64,000 nt of DNA from contig CAWJFW010000005.1 of the NCBI GenBank assembly GCA_963842305.1, positions 248,001 through 312,000 of the forward strand, read 5' to 3'. Both the position numbers and the translations under genes were made by a program. This DNA is from JAIBJN01 sp963842305. GTDB taxonomy: Bacteria; Actinomycetota; Thermoleophilia; Gaiellales; Gaiellaceae. The notes beneath the pieces were generated by a model, which worked only from the letters and a program-made list of their open reading frames with translations, was not told the DNA's origin and did no database searches. Positions 8,594 through 17,109 of the stretch are shown here, piece after piece. Within the stretch, counting starts at the first letter, position 1. Each line of letters begins with the position of its first letter.

Positions 8594-8858
8594 CGTTCAT
8601 GCCGGCGGTCTTATGGCCGACGAAGCGCGTGATGTTCGCGATCGAGTCGAGATTTTCGGGGAGGACTTCCTCGTCGGCGATCGCGAGCTCGTACCGCTCC
8701 TCGATGAAGCCGATCAGCTCGAGCACTCCCGTCGAGTCGATCACGCCCACCTCGATCAGCGAGTCGTCCTTGTCGAGGACGACGCCGTCGGCGCTCAGCG
8801 GAAAGTTGTCCTTCAGGAACTGACGGACTTCTTGCTCGATGCTCTCGGGATGGGACAC
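8583..8858 (-). CDS. Acyl carrier protein
   Basis: This 91-residue protein is predicted to carry an acyl group on a phosphopantetheine arm attached to Ser42 in VIDSTGVLEL. The C-terminal helices include ELAIADEEVLPENLDSI, typical of small stand-alone carrier proteins. The GTG at 8858 is preferred because GAAGGA lies 7 nt upstream; an earlier GTG or ATG would add a poorly conserved extension. It overlaps the NadE-like gene and is divergent from asnB. Together with the AMP ligase at 11026 it probably forms the loading pair of an acyl-activation module. The acyl group is unknown. Confidence 0.85.
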   Translation of the reverse strand: MSHPESIEQEVRQFLKDNFPLSADGVVLDKDDSLIEVGVIDSTGVLELIGFIEERYELAIADEEVLPENLDSIANITRFVGHKTAGMNGGA

Positions 8859-8975
8859 GCTTCGATCCTTCGGGGGCCTCGTGACCGGCAAAGAGAAGTC
8901 GCCACCGGGACGTCACGGGGCGACTGTCTCAGCATATCAGCGTCCTTCGAGGCTTTCGACCAGTTTCTTCTCCCC

Positions 8976-9004
8976 TTGCCGCTCGTCCGGCTCGCCCGTA
9001 TCGT
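8976..9004 (+). promoter_or_regulatory. Possible promoter of asnB, nearly leaderless
   Basis: TTGCCG (8976-8981), a 17-nt spacer and TATCGT (8999-9004) end 6 nt before the asnB ATG at 9011, so the transcript would have almost no leader. No ribosome-binding site is seen before the ATG, which agrees with leaderless translation. Confidence 0.4.
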
Positions 9005-9010
9005 CAAGAC

Positions 9011-11029
9011 ATGTGCGGCATCGCCGGGATCTACGCGCGCCCGGAGGCGAACGCGCCGGACGAGCTTCTCCTCACCATGGCGGGCGAGCTCCGCCACCGA
9101 GGACCGGACGGTACGGGCCTCTACCTCGACGGCCGCTTCGGCATGGCGAACAACCGTCTCGCGATCGTCGACCTTCAGGGCGGCGACCAGCCGCTGGCAA
9201 GCCAGGACGGCCGCTACTGGGTGATGCAAAACGGCGAGATCTACAACTACGTCGAGCTGCAGGCCGAGCTCGAGGGCCTCGGCCGGCGTTTTGCCACGAC
9301 CAGCGACACCGAGGTGATCGCCCAGGCGTACGCCGAGTGGGGCCCTGCCTGCCTCGACAGGTTCAACGGCGACTTCGCGTTCGCGGTCTGGGACCGGCGT
9401 GAACGTGAGCTCTTCCTGGCCCGCGACCGCTTCGGTGTCCGGCCCCTCTTCGTTGCCGAGCTGGGCGGCGACCTGGTCTTCGCCTCCGAGCTGAAGGCCA
9501 TCCTGCGCCATCCCGAGGCCCGGCGCGAGCTCGACCCCGCGGCCCTCGTCGAGAGCTTCACGACCTGGTGCATCTCTCCCGACGCATCGTCGTTCCCCGG
9601 CATCCGCGAGCTGGCGCCCGCGCACTACCTCCGTGTCGGGCCCGAGGGCATCCGGGAAGAGCATCGCTGGTGGGACCTGCGCTTTTCCGACGCCGGCGAC
9701 GTCTCTCCCGCCGAGCGCTCGGCCCTGGCCGAGGAGCTCGACGAGCTCCTCGCGGACGCGACGCGGCTGCGGCTCCGCGCGGACGTCCCGGTGGCCGCCT
9801 ACCTGAGCGGCGGGCTCGACTCATCGGCCATCGTCGCGCATGCGCTCGAGCAGATGGACGAGACGCTCTACACCTTCGGCATCGGTTTCGAGGATCCGCG
9901 CTTCGACGAGAGTGACTTTCAGGACCGTTTGACCGGCGACCGCGGCCTCAGCCTCACCCGGGTCACGATCGGGGCGAAGGACATCGCCCAGCTGCTTCCA
10001 GCGACGGTCGAGCTGGCAGAGAAGCCCACGCTTCGCACCGCGCCGTCTCCGCTCCTGCGACTGTCGGGAGCCGTCGAGGAGGCAGGGCTCAAGGTCGTCA
10101 CGACCGGCGAGGGTGCCGACGAGCTCTTCGGCGGCTACGACCTGTTCCGTGAGAACGCGGTGCGCCACTTCTGGGCGCGCCAGCCCGACTCCGAGCTCCG
10201 CCCGCTTCTCCTCACCAAGCTGAACGCGTTCATCGGCAAGGACCTTCGGCGCTCGGGCGCCTTCCTCGTCGGCTTCTACCGCAAGGGCCTCACCGAGACT
10301 GCCGACCCTTTGTACAGCCATCGGATCCGCTTTGCGAACACCTCTCGGCTGCTCGCGCTCCTCAGCGGAGACGTGCTGGCGCGGGCGGCGGAGCGAGGCG
10401 ACCCGGCCGAGCGGCTGGAAGCGCGCCTGCCCGAGTGGTTCGGGGAGATGACGCCGCTGGGACGGGCACAGTATCTCGAGATCACCACGTTCCTCGAGGG
10501 TTACCTCCTGCACTCGCAGGGAGACCGGATGCTGATGGGCAACTCAGTCGAGGGGCGCTTTCCCTTCCTCGACTACCGCGTCGCCGAGTTCGCGGCGAAC
10601 CTCCCCGATCAGCTTCGGCTCCGAGGGCTGACGGAGAAGTACCTGCTGAGAAAGGCCGTCGAGCATCGGCTTCCCGCCGAGATCGCCGCCCGGAAGAAGC
10701 GGCCGTATCGTGCGCCCATCGTCGGGGCTTTCGTCGGCCCCGAGGCGCCGGACTACGTCCACGAGCTCCTGGACGAGGGCCGGCTCGCCGACGCGGGGCT
10801 CCTGGCTCCCGAGGCGGTCCAACGCCTCGTGCGCAAGTGCGAGGCGGGCGCGCCGCGGGACGCCGTCAGCGAGACGGACGAGATGGCGCTCGTCGGCGCC
10901 CTGTCCGTCATGCTCCTGCACGACCGCTTCGTCGCGAGCCCGCGGCTCGCGGAGCCGCTCGTCCCCGACAGGGTCGTCGTCGGCGACGAGGTCCGCCTGC
11001 CCAAGGCCCCGGCGCGGGCGACGGCATGA
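9011..11029 (+). CDS. asnB: Asparagine synthase-like glutamine amidotransferase
   Basis: This 672-residue cytoplasmic enzyme has the two AsnB domains. The N-terminal class II glutaminase begins MCGIAGIYA, so Cys2 becomes the nucleophile, with RHRGPDGTG and QNGEIYNY following. The synthetase domain carries the PP-loop AYLSGGLDSSAI near residue 262 and TGEGADELFGGYD. It would move ammonia from glutamine to an adenylated carboxylate. The length is a little above housekeeping AsnB, as in amidotransferases of exosortase-A-type polysaccharide loci. It overlaps the AMP ligase by 4 nt (ATGA), so the two are one operon. The true substrate may be a sugar acid or an acyl group on the nearby carrier protein rather than aspartate. 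Confidence 0.9.
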   Translation: MCGIAGIYARPEANAPDELLLTMAGELRHRGPDGTGLYLDGRFGMANNRLAIVDLQGGDQPLASQDGRYWVMQNGEIYNYVELQAELEGLGRRFATTSDTEVIAQAYAEWGPACLDRFNGDFAFAVWDRRERELFLARDRFGVRPLFVAELGGDLVFASELKAILRHPEARRELDPAALVESFTTWCISPDASSFPGIRELAPAHYLRVGPEGIREEHRWWDLRFSDAGDVSPAERSALAEELDELLADATRLRLRADVPVAAYLSGGLDSSAIVAHALEQMDETLYTFGIGFEDPRFDESDFQDRLTGDRGLSLTRVTIGAKDIAQLLPATVELAEKPTLRTAPSPLLRLSGAVEEAGLKVVTTGEGADELFGGYDLFRENAVRHFWARQPDSELRPLLLTKLNAFIGKDLRRSGAFLVGFYRKGLTETADPLYSHRIRFANTSRLLALLSGDVLARAAERGDPAERLEARLPEWFGEMTPLGRAQYLEITTFLEGYLLHSQGDRMLMGNSVEGRFPFLDYRVAEFAANLPDQLRLRGLTEKYLLRKAVEHRLPAEIAARKKRPYRAPIVGAFVGPEAPDYVHELLDEGRLADAGLLAPEAVQRLVRKCEAGAPRDAVSETDEMALVGALSVMLLHDRFVASPRLAEPLVPDRVVVGDEVRLPKAPARATA

Positions 11030-12573
11030 ACGTCCGCCTCCTGCACGAGACCCTGCTCGCCTCCGTTGAGCGCGTCCCCGACCGCGAGGCCGTCGTCGCA
11101 GGCCCGGCTCGACTGACATACGTCGAGCTCCTCGACCGCTCGTTGCGGCTCGCGCGGGCTTTGCAGGAGCTCGGGGTGGCGCGGGGCGACCGCGTGGCCA
11201 TCTACATGGACAACTCGGCCGGCTGTGCCACCGCGATCTACGGAACGCTGCTCGCCGGAGGCGTCTTCGTCGTGGTGAACCCGCAGACGAAGGAGGACAA
11301 GCTCCTGTACGTGCTCGACGACTGCGAGGCACGGGTGGTCTTGACCGAGGGTAGCCTCACGCGGGCTGCCCTGGCCGCGTCGTTGTCCGCGGCCAGTGTG
11401 CAGGCGGTCGTCTCCGACTCGGCGCCGGAGGGTGTCGAAGGGGCGCTCGCCTTCGAGGAGGTCATCGCCGCGTCCGGCCCGGAGCCGGCGGCCCGCGGGG
11501 CGATCCCGCCCGACCTCGCCGCCCTCATCTACACGTCGGGAAGCACAGGCTTCCCCAAGGGCGTGATGATGACCCACCAGAGCATGGTCTTCGCCGCCGG
11601 GAGCATTGCCCAGTACCTGCGGCTGGGGCCCGACGAGCGCATCCTCGGCCTGCTCCCGCTGGCCTTCGACTACGGCCTGTACCAGCTCCTCATGAACGTC
11701 CTGAAGGGCGGAACGCTCGTCCTCGAGCGCTCGTTCGCCTTCCCCGCGCAGATCGTCAAGCGCGTCCAGGAAGAGCAGGCGACCGTCTTTCCCGGCGTCC
11801 CCACCGTGTACGCGACGCTCCTGTCGATGCGCCGGGGGATGGAGTTCGAGCTGCCCAGCGTCCGCCGCGTCACGAACACGGCGGCCGCGCTCCCGGCGAC
11901 GTTCCACGGCGAGCTGGCCCGCATCTTCCCGAACGCGCTCGTCTTCGCGATGTACGGGCTCACCGAGTGCAAGCGCGTCAGCTACCTCGAGCCGGAGCTG
12001 CTTGCCGAGAAGCCAACGTCGGTGGGCAAGGCGATTCCGGGCACCGAGACGATGGTGCTCCGCGAGGACGGGACGCCGGTCGAGCCCGGCGAGACGGGCG
12101 TGCTGTACGTGCGGGGGCCGCACGTCATGGCGGGCTACTGGCGCAAGCCCGAGCAGACCGCGGAGATGCTCGTGGACGGGCCGCTGCCGGGGGAGCGAAT
12201 GCTCTGCGCTCAGGATCACTTCACGCTGGACGAGGACGGCTTCCTCTACTTCGTCGGGCGCAGCGACGACATCATCAAGACCCGCGGCGAGAAGGTCAGC
12301 CCGATCGAGGTGGAAAACGCGATCTTCGACATCGAGGGCGTGAAGGAGGCGGCCGTCATCGGCATCCCGGACGAGATCCTCGGCGAGGCGATCAAGGCGT
12401 TCGTCGTCCTCGACGAGGGCGCGACACTCGGCGAGCAAGACGTCATCGCAGCGTGCCGCACCCGACTCGAGAACTTCATGGTCCCGCGCGAGGTGGAGTT
12501 CCTGGCCGAGCTCCCGACGACCGCCACCGGCAAGGTCCGCCGCAAGAGCCTCAAGGATCCCGCCGAGGTCTAG
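11026..12573 (+). CDS. AMP-dependent acyl ligase (exosortase-A-associated acyl-CoA ligase-like)
   Basis: This 515-residue enzyme of the ANL superfamily would adenylate a carboxylic acid and pass it to a thiol, plausibly the carrier protein at 8583. It shows the P-loop-like IYTSGSTGFPKGVMM (about 166), the MYGLTECKRVSYL motif, the hinge GRSDDIIKTRGEKV, and the C-terminal lysine in TTATGKVRR. The MYGLTE-type A5 region resembles acyl-CoA ligases of exosortase A loci, although no exosortase is present here. The pocket does not match an amino-acid code apart from a conserved Asp in AFDYGLY. It starts inside the asnB stop codon and ends the operon, 60 nt before a convergent gene. Confidence 0.85.
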   Translation: MNVRLLHETLLASVERVPDREAVVAGPARLTYVELLDRSLRLARALQELGVARGDRVAIYMDNSAGCATAIYGTLLAGGVFVVVNPQTKEDKLLYVLDDCEARVVLTEGSLTRAALAASLSAASVQAVVSDSAPEGVEGALAFEEVIAASGPEPAARGAIPPDLAALIYTSGSTGFPKGVMMTHQSMVFAAGSIAQYLRLGPDERILGLLPLAFDYGLYQLLMNVLKGGTLVLERSFAFPAQIVKRVQEEQATVFPGVPTVYATLLSMRRGMEFELPSVRRVTNTAAALPATFHGELARIFPNALVFAMYGLTECKRVSYLEPELLAEKPTSVGKAIPGTETMVLREDGTPVEPGETGVLYVRGPHVMAGYWRKPEQTAEMLVDGPLPGERMLCAQDHFTLDEDGFLYFVGRSDDIIKTRGEKVSPIEVENAIFDIEGVKEAAVIGIPDEILGEAIKAFVVLDEGATLGEQDVIAACRTRLENFMVPREVEFLAELPTTATGKVRRKSLKDPAEV

Positions 12574-12629
12574 GAGGGTTTGGCGAGATGTCGCTCGGCA
12601 CACCCGTCTATTTCGTCAACCCCTCCTGA
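12571..12629 (+). other. Repeated initiation-like motif followed by a 13-codon mini-ORF
   Basis: Immediately at the ligase stop codon lies TAGGAGGGTTTGGCG, a strong ribosome-binding site, then ATG at 12588 opening a 13-residue frame (MSLGTPVYFVNPS) that stops at 12629. Nearly the same leader follows the stop codon of the phosphodiesterase gene at 19744 on the minus strand. It could be the remnant of a lost downstream gene, a very small peptide, or a recombination scar. Confidence 0.35.
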
Positions 12630-12633
12630 GCGA

Positions 12634-13533
12634 TCAGCGTCTGCGGCTTTCGTACGGGTACTCGTCGCACACGTTTCGCTCGAACACCAGCTTGCGCGCC
12701 TCGGGGAGCGTGTCGCACGCGGACAGGCCGAAGCTGCAGAGGCCCGTCTCTCCCGTCGCGAGCGGCTCCTCGCGCTCGGCCGGGTTGGCCGAGCGGAAGA
12801 GGCCGTCGACGACGCGCGTGTTGACCGACTCGCCGATGTTGATCGCCCGCCTACAGGCCACGACGTGGCAGCGGATGCACTTGTAGTTCTTCGGGACGAT
12901 GTCGGCGACGCCGCCGACCGAGATGTCGATGCCTCCCGAGGCGCCCGTGCAGGTCGACTGCTGCTTCTCCCAGTTCCCAACCTCGAGGTCGACGAACGCG
13001 ATGTCGTTGCCGCCGAGGGCCTGGATCCCGTCCTGGTGGGCGCCTGGGCCCCGCGGACCGCAGTTGATCGACCCGGTGATGTCGATGTTGGTCGCCTTGA
13101 TCTTCACGGCCAGGGCGTCTCCGGTGCCCCCGAAGGTGCGGCCGTCGCCCTGGATGTCGAGGACGAGGTCGATCGCCTTGGTGCCGTCGCCGCGGCAGCC
13201 GCTCGTGAGATCGACGACGCCGGCGACGGTCTCGACGGGCTGGGTGAAGCGCGCGGTCACCTTGAGCGGCAGCTCGCCGCCGAGCGACCTGGCGTACTTC
13301 GCGAGCGGCTCGTCGCACAACCACTCGCCGTCGTTCACGACGAGCTCCGCGCCGGGAACGCAGCCGCTCGTGTCTTCGTAGTCGCAGCCAGGTGTGCCGA
13401 TCTCTCCGGTGTCTGCGCCGGAGGCCGTCGCCGGCGGCTCCGCCGACTCGTCGTCGTTCATGACGAGCAGCGCCGCGCCGATGCCGACGGCAGCACCGAC
13501 GAGCATGAGCGCAAGAGCTGCGAGTACCTTCAT
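12634..13533 (-). CDS. Secreted beta-helix-like protein of unknown function, paralogue 1
   Basis: This 299-residue protein has an N-terminal signal or anchor (about residues 3-24) and an acidic linker. The body resembles right-handed beta-helix (pectate-lyase-like) proteins, with short hydrophobic turns and phrases such as GCRGDG, DIQGDGRTFGGTGDAL, NCGPRGPGAHQDGIQ and IRCHVVACRRAINIGES. It is rich in cysteine, so extracytoplasmic disulfides are likely. It is clearly homologous to the gene at 14367, sharing GCRGDG, NCGPR, HQDG and CIRCxxVxC. A polysaccharide lyase, hydrolase or binding role would suit the locus, but no catalytic residues of a known family are recognised. Confidence 0.7.
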   Translation of the reverse strand: MKVLAALALMLVGAAVGIGAALLVMNDDESAEPPATASGADTGEIGTPGCDYEDTSGCVPGAELVVNDGEWLCDEPLAKYARSLGGELPLKVTARFTQPVETVAGVVDLTSGCRGDGTKAIDLVLDIQGDGRTFGGTGDALAVKIKATNIDITGSINCGPRGPGAHQDGIQALGGNDIAFVDLEVGNWEKQQSTCTGASGGIDISVGGVADIVPKNYKCIRCHVVACRRAINIGESVNTRVVDGLFRSANPAEREEPLATGETGLCSFGLSACDTLPEARKLVFERNVCDEYPYESRRR

Positions 13534-13599
13534 CGTCGAGGACTGAGCTGCGGCAACGTTCCCGATCGCCGAACACCCAAAGCTACCGCAGCTCCTGCG

Positions 13600-14232
13600 T
13601 CAGCGCCGCACGACCATCAGGCTCTTGGTGAGCCCGAAGAGCTTCTCGCGGTGAATCTCGCCGTCCGGGAAGAGCCGGCGGAGGTCGCCCGCCGAGAGCA
13701 GGTTCGCTTCCTCCCAGGAGCCCTTCTCCCGCCAGCCCAGCGTGAAGTGCGCGTTGAGCCACCGCTGCAGGCGTTCGGGGAAGAACTGGAAGAAGGGGAA
13801 CTGATAGTGCGGCTCGATCGGGAACCACCGGTTCGGCGTCTGCACGTAGTAACGCTCGGCTACCCGCCGGATCTCGCTTGCAAACGCCGGCTGGAGCCCC
13901 TCCGGGATGTGCTCGATCACCGAGCTCGAGAACGCGAGCGGAAACTCCTTGTCCTCGAACGGGAGCTTCGTCGCGTCCGCCACCCGCACGCTGACGTTCT
14001 CCTGCTCCAGCCACTCGCTGTCGATCGGCTCGAGGTCGATCGCGACGATCTCGTTCGTCGTGTTGAAGCGCTCGAGCGCAGCGCCTGCGCCCGCGCCGAC
14101 GTCGAGGATGCGCTCCCCCGGGCTCACCCGGCAGAGCTCGAGGAACCGCTGGTAGCGGTTCTCGCGCCATCTCCGCACGCGGTCACTCGTTTTCGCCCAG
14201 TTGCGCGTGCGGGCATAGATCATCCCGGCCAC
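13600..14232 (-). CDS. Class I SAM-dependent methyltransferase
   Basis: This 210-residue cytoplasmic protein shows motif I ILDVGAGAGAALERF near residue 42, the acidic end of strand 2 in IVAIDLEPID, and motif IV region AFSSSVIEHIPEG, as in type 11 methyltransferases. The C-terminal part (PEPHYQF-like aromatic region and WLNAHFTLGWREKGSW) is typical of methyltransferases in polysaccharide loci. It may start at GTG 14232, which has AAGAAGAG upstream, or at ATG 14223. It lies between the two beta-helix paralogues on the same strand and may form one transcript with them. The substrate, perhaps a sugar hydroxyl or lipid carrier, is unknown. Confidence 0.8.
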   Translation of the reverse strand: MAGMIYARTRNWAKTSDRVRRWRENRYQRFLELCRVSPGERILDVGAGAGAALERFNTTNEIVAIDLEPIDSEWLEQENVSVRVADATKLPFEDKEFPLAFSSSVIEHIPEGLQPAFASEIRRVAERYYVQTPNRWFPIEPHYQFPFFQFFPERLQRWLNAHFTLGWREKGSWEEANLLSAGDLRRLFPDGEIHREKLFGLTKSLMVVRR

Positions 14233-14366
14233 TGACTCTTCTTAGCACGGATGCTTCGGGGCTCGACGGGCCAGCGCGGAAGACTGAACGATCGGGGAGC
14301 GCGGTGCCGCGCACGTGGCGCGGACAGGCCACGAAGGGCGGTGCGCGAACGGGGAAGCCGAGGTGC

Positions 14367-15260
14367 CTAGTGGCGGCGGCGGTACGGCCAGCGATCGCAG
14401 GTCTGGCCGGTGATGTGGTTCTGGCTGGACGTCGGCAGGACGACGCAGGGAGGGCCTCCGTGGTCGCACAAGCCTCGCATCCCGGTGGCGAGCATGCCCC
14501 TCTGGTCGGCGGGGTTGTCCGAACGCCAGCGCGAGTTCCGGACGACCGTGCCGACGGCCTCGCCGAGGCTCATGCCGTGGTTGCAGGAGACGCTCCTGCA
14601 GCGGATGCAGGCGATGTTGCGCACGGGATAGCCGCCCACCGTCCCGGGGGCGAAGGTCCCCGCCGCGCCCTGACAGGTCGCCTTCCGCTTCTTCCACTTG
14701 CCCCACGTGAAGCTGATGAAGTGGATGGTGTTCCCGCCCATGATCTGCGCGCCGTCCTGGTGTCCGATCGAGTTCCGGGGGCCGCAGTTCGCATAGCCGG
14801 TGATCTGGATGTCATGCGGGTCGTGATGCACCTTGATCGCATCGTAGGTGCCGCCCTTCGTGCGGCCGTTCCCCTTGACCTTGAGGATCAGGTCGATCGT
14901 GTTCGAGTTCCCATCGCCGCGGCAGCCGTGCTGGATGTCGATCACGCCGGGCGAGATATTCACGTGGCGCGTGAACTTGATCTTGACGAGCAGCGGCAGC
15001 CCGCGTCCGTGCCGGCGCGCGATCCGGGACAGCGGTCGCGTGCACGACCAGCCGCGGTTCGTCTTGACGATCTTCGACCGCGACCTGGCGGCCCGTGCGG
15101 CGGCGAGCACTCTGCTCGTCGAGGCGACGCCCGTAGCGGAGGAGGCCGCCGCGTCCGAGCCCTCGGTCGCTCGCGGGTCGGAGGCGGTCACCTGCGTCGC
15201 GAGGACAAGGGCGAGGACGCCGACGACGAGCGCCGCCGCAAGACGCTTGGAGCCAGACAA
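14367..15260 (-). CDS. Secreted beta-helix-like protein of unknown function, paralogue 2
   Basis: This 297-residue paralogue of the 12634 protein starts at a TTG codon, since an in-frame stop lies upstream with no ATG or GTG between. The signal peptide (about residues 6-26, ending TQVTASD) precedes a basic linker and a beta-helix-like body. It shares GCRGDG, ILKVKGNGRTKGGTYDAIKV, NCGPRNSIGHQDGAQ and ACIRCRSVSCNHGMSLGEAV with its paralogue. Most cysteines are conserved between the pair. It is more basic than paralogue 1, so the two may bind different polymers. Function is unknown; secretion next to glycan genes suggests glycan cleavage or binding. Confidence 0.7.
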   Translation of the reverse strand: MSGSKRLAAALVVGVLALVLATQVTASDPRATEGSDAAASSATGVASTSRVLAAARAARSRSKIVKTNRGWSCTRPLSRIARRHGRGLPLLVKIKFTRHVNISPGVIDIQHGCRGDGNSNTIDLILKVKGNGRTKGGTYDAIKVHHDPHDIQITGYANCGPRNSIGHQDGAQIMGGNTIHFISFTWGKWKKRKATCQGAAGTFAPGTVGGYPVRNIACIRCRSVSCNHGMSLGEAVGTVVRNSRWRSDNPADQRGMLATGMRGLCDHGGPPCVVLPTSSQNHITGQTCDRWPYRRRH

Positions 15261-15385
15261 GACGGGCGACGTTACAGGATGGCTCGCGAGCGCGCAGGGT
15301 CAACCGACACGGAGGGTGGAGCCGCGGGCGGCCCCAGTGCAGGCGAAACAGGACGCGTGTTCAGGATTTCCTGAATCTTCCTGCG

Positions 15386-17011
15386 CTACTCCAGATAACC
15401 GAGCCCGCGCAGACGGCGCTCGACCTCGGCAGCCCCTTCGTCTTCGAGCTTCGCACGCTCCTGCTGCGCGAACTCGCCCGGGGCATCGTCATAGGTGGGC
15501 GGCCGCTCGTCGAGGAGCTCGGGCCGGAGCGCCTCCATGAGGATACGGCCCTCGAGATCGGCGGGGATCGCCTCCCCGAGCAGGTACAGCATCGTCGGCG
15601 CGACGTCCACGAGCTCGCCTTGCACCGGCGCTCCGGCGGCGACGGACGGCCCCGCCAGCACGATGATCCCCTCGTGGCGATGGCTTCCGACGTAGGAATG
15701 GTCGCTGCCGCCCTCGACCTCGACCGTGTCCCAGAGCGACGCGGAGCGCGTCTTCAGGTTGCCCTTCCCGAGCCAGGCATACCGGTCGAACTCGACGAGC
15801 AGGTCCGGCACCTTCGCCAGCTCGGGGCCGTGAAAGAGGTCCTCGCGGTTGTGGGCATGGGCGACCATGCTCTGGCCGGCCGGGCCGCGCAGCTCGAGCA
15901 GTCGCGCTGCGATCGCCTTGCGGACGCGCTCGTAGTCCTCGCCGGGCTCGACGATCCCGCGTTCCTCCCGCCCGCGGACGTTCAGGACGATGTTGCCGAA
16001 AGTCCCGTAGGCGAATGCGCGTGTCCGCGCCCAGTCGATGACCGTGTACTCGCTTCCCTCGATCGCCCGATCGCGGAGCGCTGGCAGCCGCTGCTTGGCC
16101 GCATAGCGAAGGCGTTCCGGAAGGTAGCGGCGGAGCTCCAGCACCTCGCCGAGAAGCTTGCGCCCGGCGACGCGACCGCCGGTCGCGTACGCGAGGAAGC
16201 CCTGTGACGCGAGCCAGGCGTTGAGGTTGACGACGCCGTGCAAGGGGCCTGCGCCGTGGTCCGAGATGACGACGACGTTGCCCCTGTCGCCCGCCAGGCC
16301 GGTCAGAGCGCCGGCTGCCTCGTCGAGGATCCGGTAGACGTCGGCCACGGGGCTCTCGAGCCCGTCGCGCTCCCAGTCCGCCCAGCAGAGATGCTGAATG
16401 TGGTCCGCTGCCATGAAGACCACGAACAGGAGCTCGGGCTCGAAGCGCTCGGCGAGCCACATGACGATCTCGACCTTCTGGGCCGCGGCCCGCCGGACGA
16501 GATCGAGGTCGAGCTTGCCGTCGGTGATCGGGAACCTGTTGTCGAGCTCGAGCGAGCCGAACTGCGCTTGCAGCTCGGCGCGGAGCGGCTCCGGATAGAC
16601 GAGCCCGTGCTCGCGTGCCGCGGCGTCGAAGCCGGCGAACGCGAACCCGTCCACCTCGGGCGCCGGCCAGGTAAAGGGGACATTGACGATGCCCGCCCGC
16701 CTCGACGAAGGGCGCAGCCGGTCCCAGACGGCGGGCGCGCGCCGAAAGCTCCCGTTCACGAGGCGGAGCTGGTAGCCGCTCTCGTCGCGCTCGGTAAAGT
16801 CCCAGATCCCGTGGCGGCCCGCGTTGACGCCGGTGACGATCGTCGCCCACGCGTGCGGGGTGAGCGGGTGCGTGGTCGAGCGGAGCATCCCCCGTGCGCC
16901 GCGGTCGCAGAGCTTCGCGATGTTCGGGAGTTCACCAGCGGCCAGCATCGGATCGACGACGTCGAAGGTCGCCGAGTCTAGGCCGATCACGGTCAGGTCT
17001 GGACTGGACAC
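15386..17011 (-). CDS. Alkaline phosphatase superfamily phosphodiesterase with C-terminal LGYLE tail
   Basis: This 541-residue protein (GTG start) is a type I phosphodiesterase/nucleotide pyrophosphatase-like enzyme. Two-metal site residues are visible: Asp12 in GLDSATFD, the nucleophile Thr in PLTPHAW, ADHIQH, SDHGAGP and GSHRHEG. No signal peptide is present, so it should act in the cytoplasm or at the inner membrane face. It ends in a charged helix and the tail RLRGLGYLE, also found on the ribbon-helix-helix protein at 21177. The substrate could be a nucleotide-sugar, a lipid-linked phosphodiester or a phosphonate. A second family member, without the tail, lies at 19742. Confidence 0.85.
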   Translation of the reverse strand: MSSPDLTVIGLDSATFDVVDPMLAAGELPNIAKLCDRGARGMLRSTTHPLTPHAWATIVTGVNAGRHGIWDFTERDESGYQLRLVNGSFRRAPAVWDRLRPSSRRAGIVNVPFTWPAPEVDGFAFAGFDAAAREHGLVYPEPLRAELQAQFGSLELDNRFPITDGKLDLDLVRRAAAQKVEIVMWLAERFEPELLFVVFMAADHIQHLCWADWERDGLESPVADVYRILDEAAGALTGLAGDRGNVVVISDHGAGPLHGVVNLNAWLASQGFLAYATGGRVAGRKLLGEVLELRRYLPERLRYAAKQRLPALRDRAIEGSEYTVIDWARTRAFAYGTFGNIVLNVRGREERGIVEPGEDYERVRKAIAARLLELRGPAGQSMVAHAHNREDLFHGPELAKVPDLLVEFDRYAWLGKGNLKTRSASLWDTVEVEGGSDHSYVGSHRHEGIIVLAGPSVAAGAPVQGELVDVAPTMLYLLGEAIPADLEGRILMEALRPELLDERPPTYDDAPGEFAQQERAKLEDEGAAEVERRLRGLGYLE

Positions 17012-17109
17012 CAGGAATCGCAGGCGCTACAAGTTGGAGGCCACCCTACTGAAAGCACGCCAATGGGATTGCGGCCCCGGGGCCGCGGGTAGGCTCTCAT
17101 CCGGTACCA

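Noticed and set aside
10435..11025. N-terminal extension of the AMP ligase
   Set aside because: The family begins at ATG 11026, which overlaps the asnB stop; the extension is the asnB gene in another frame.
15360..15375. Short palindrome TTCAGGATTTCCTGAA as terminator or operator
   Set aside because: Only 7 bp per arm with a 2-nt loop and no T-tract; too weak to assign.
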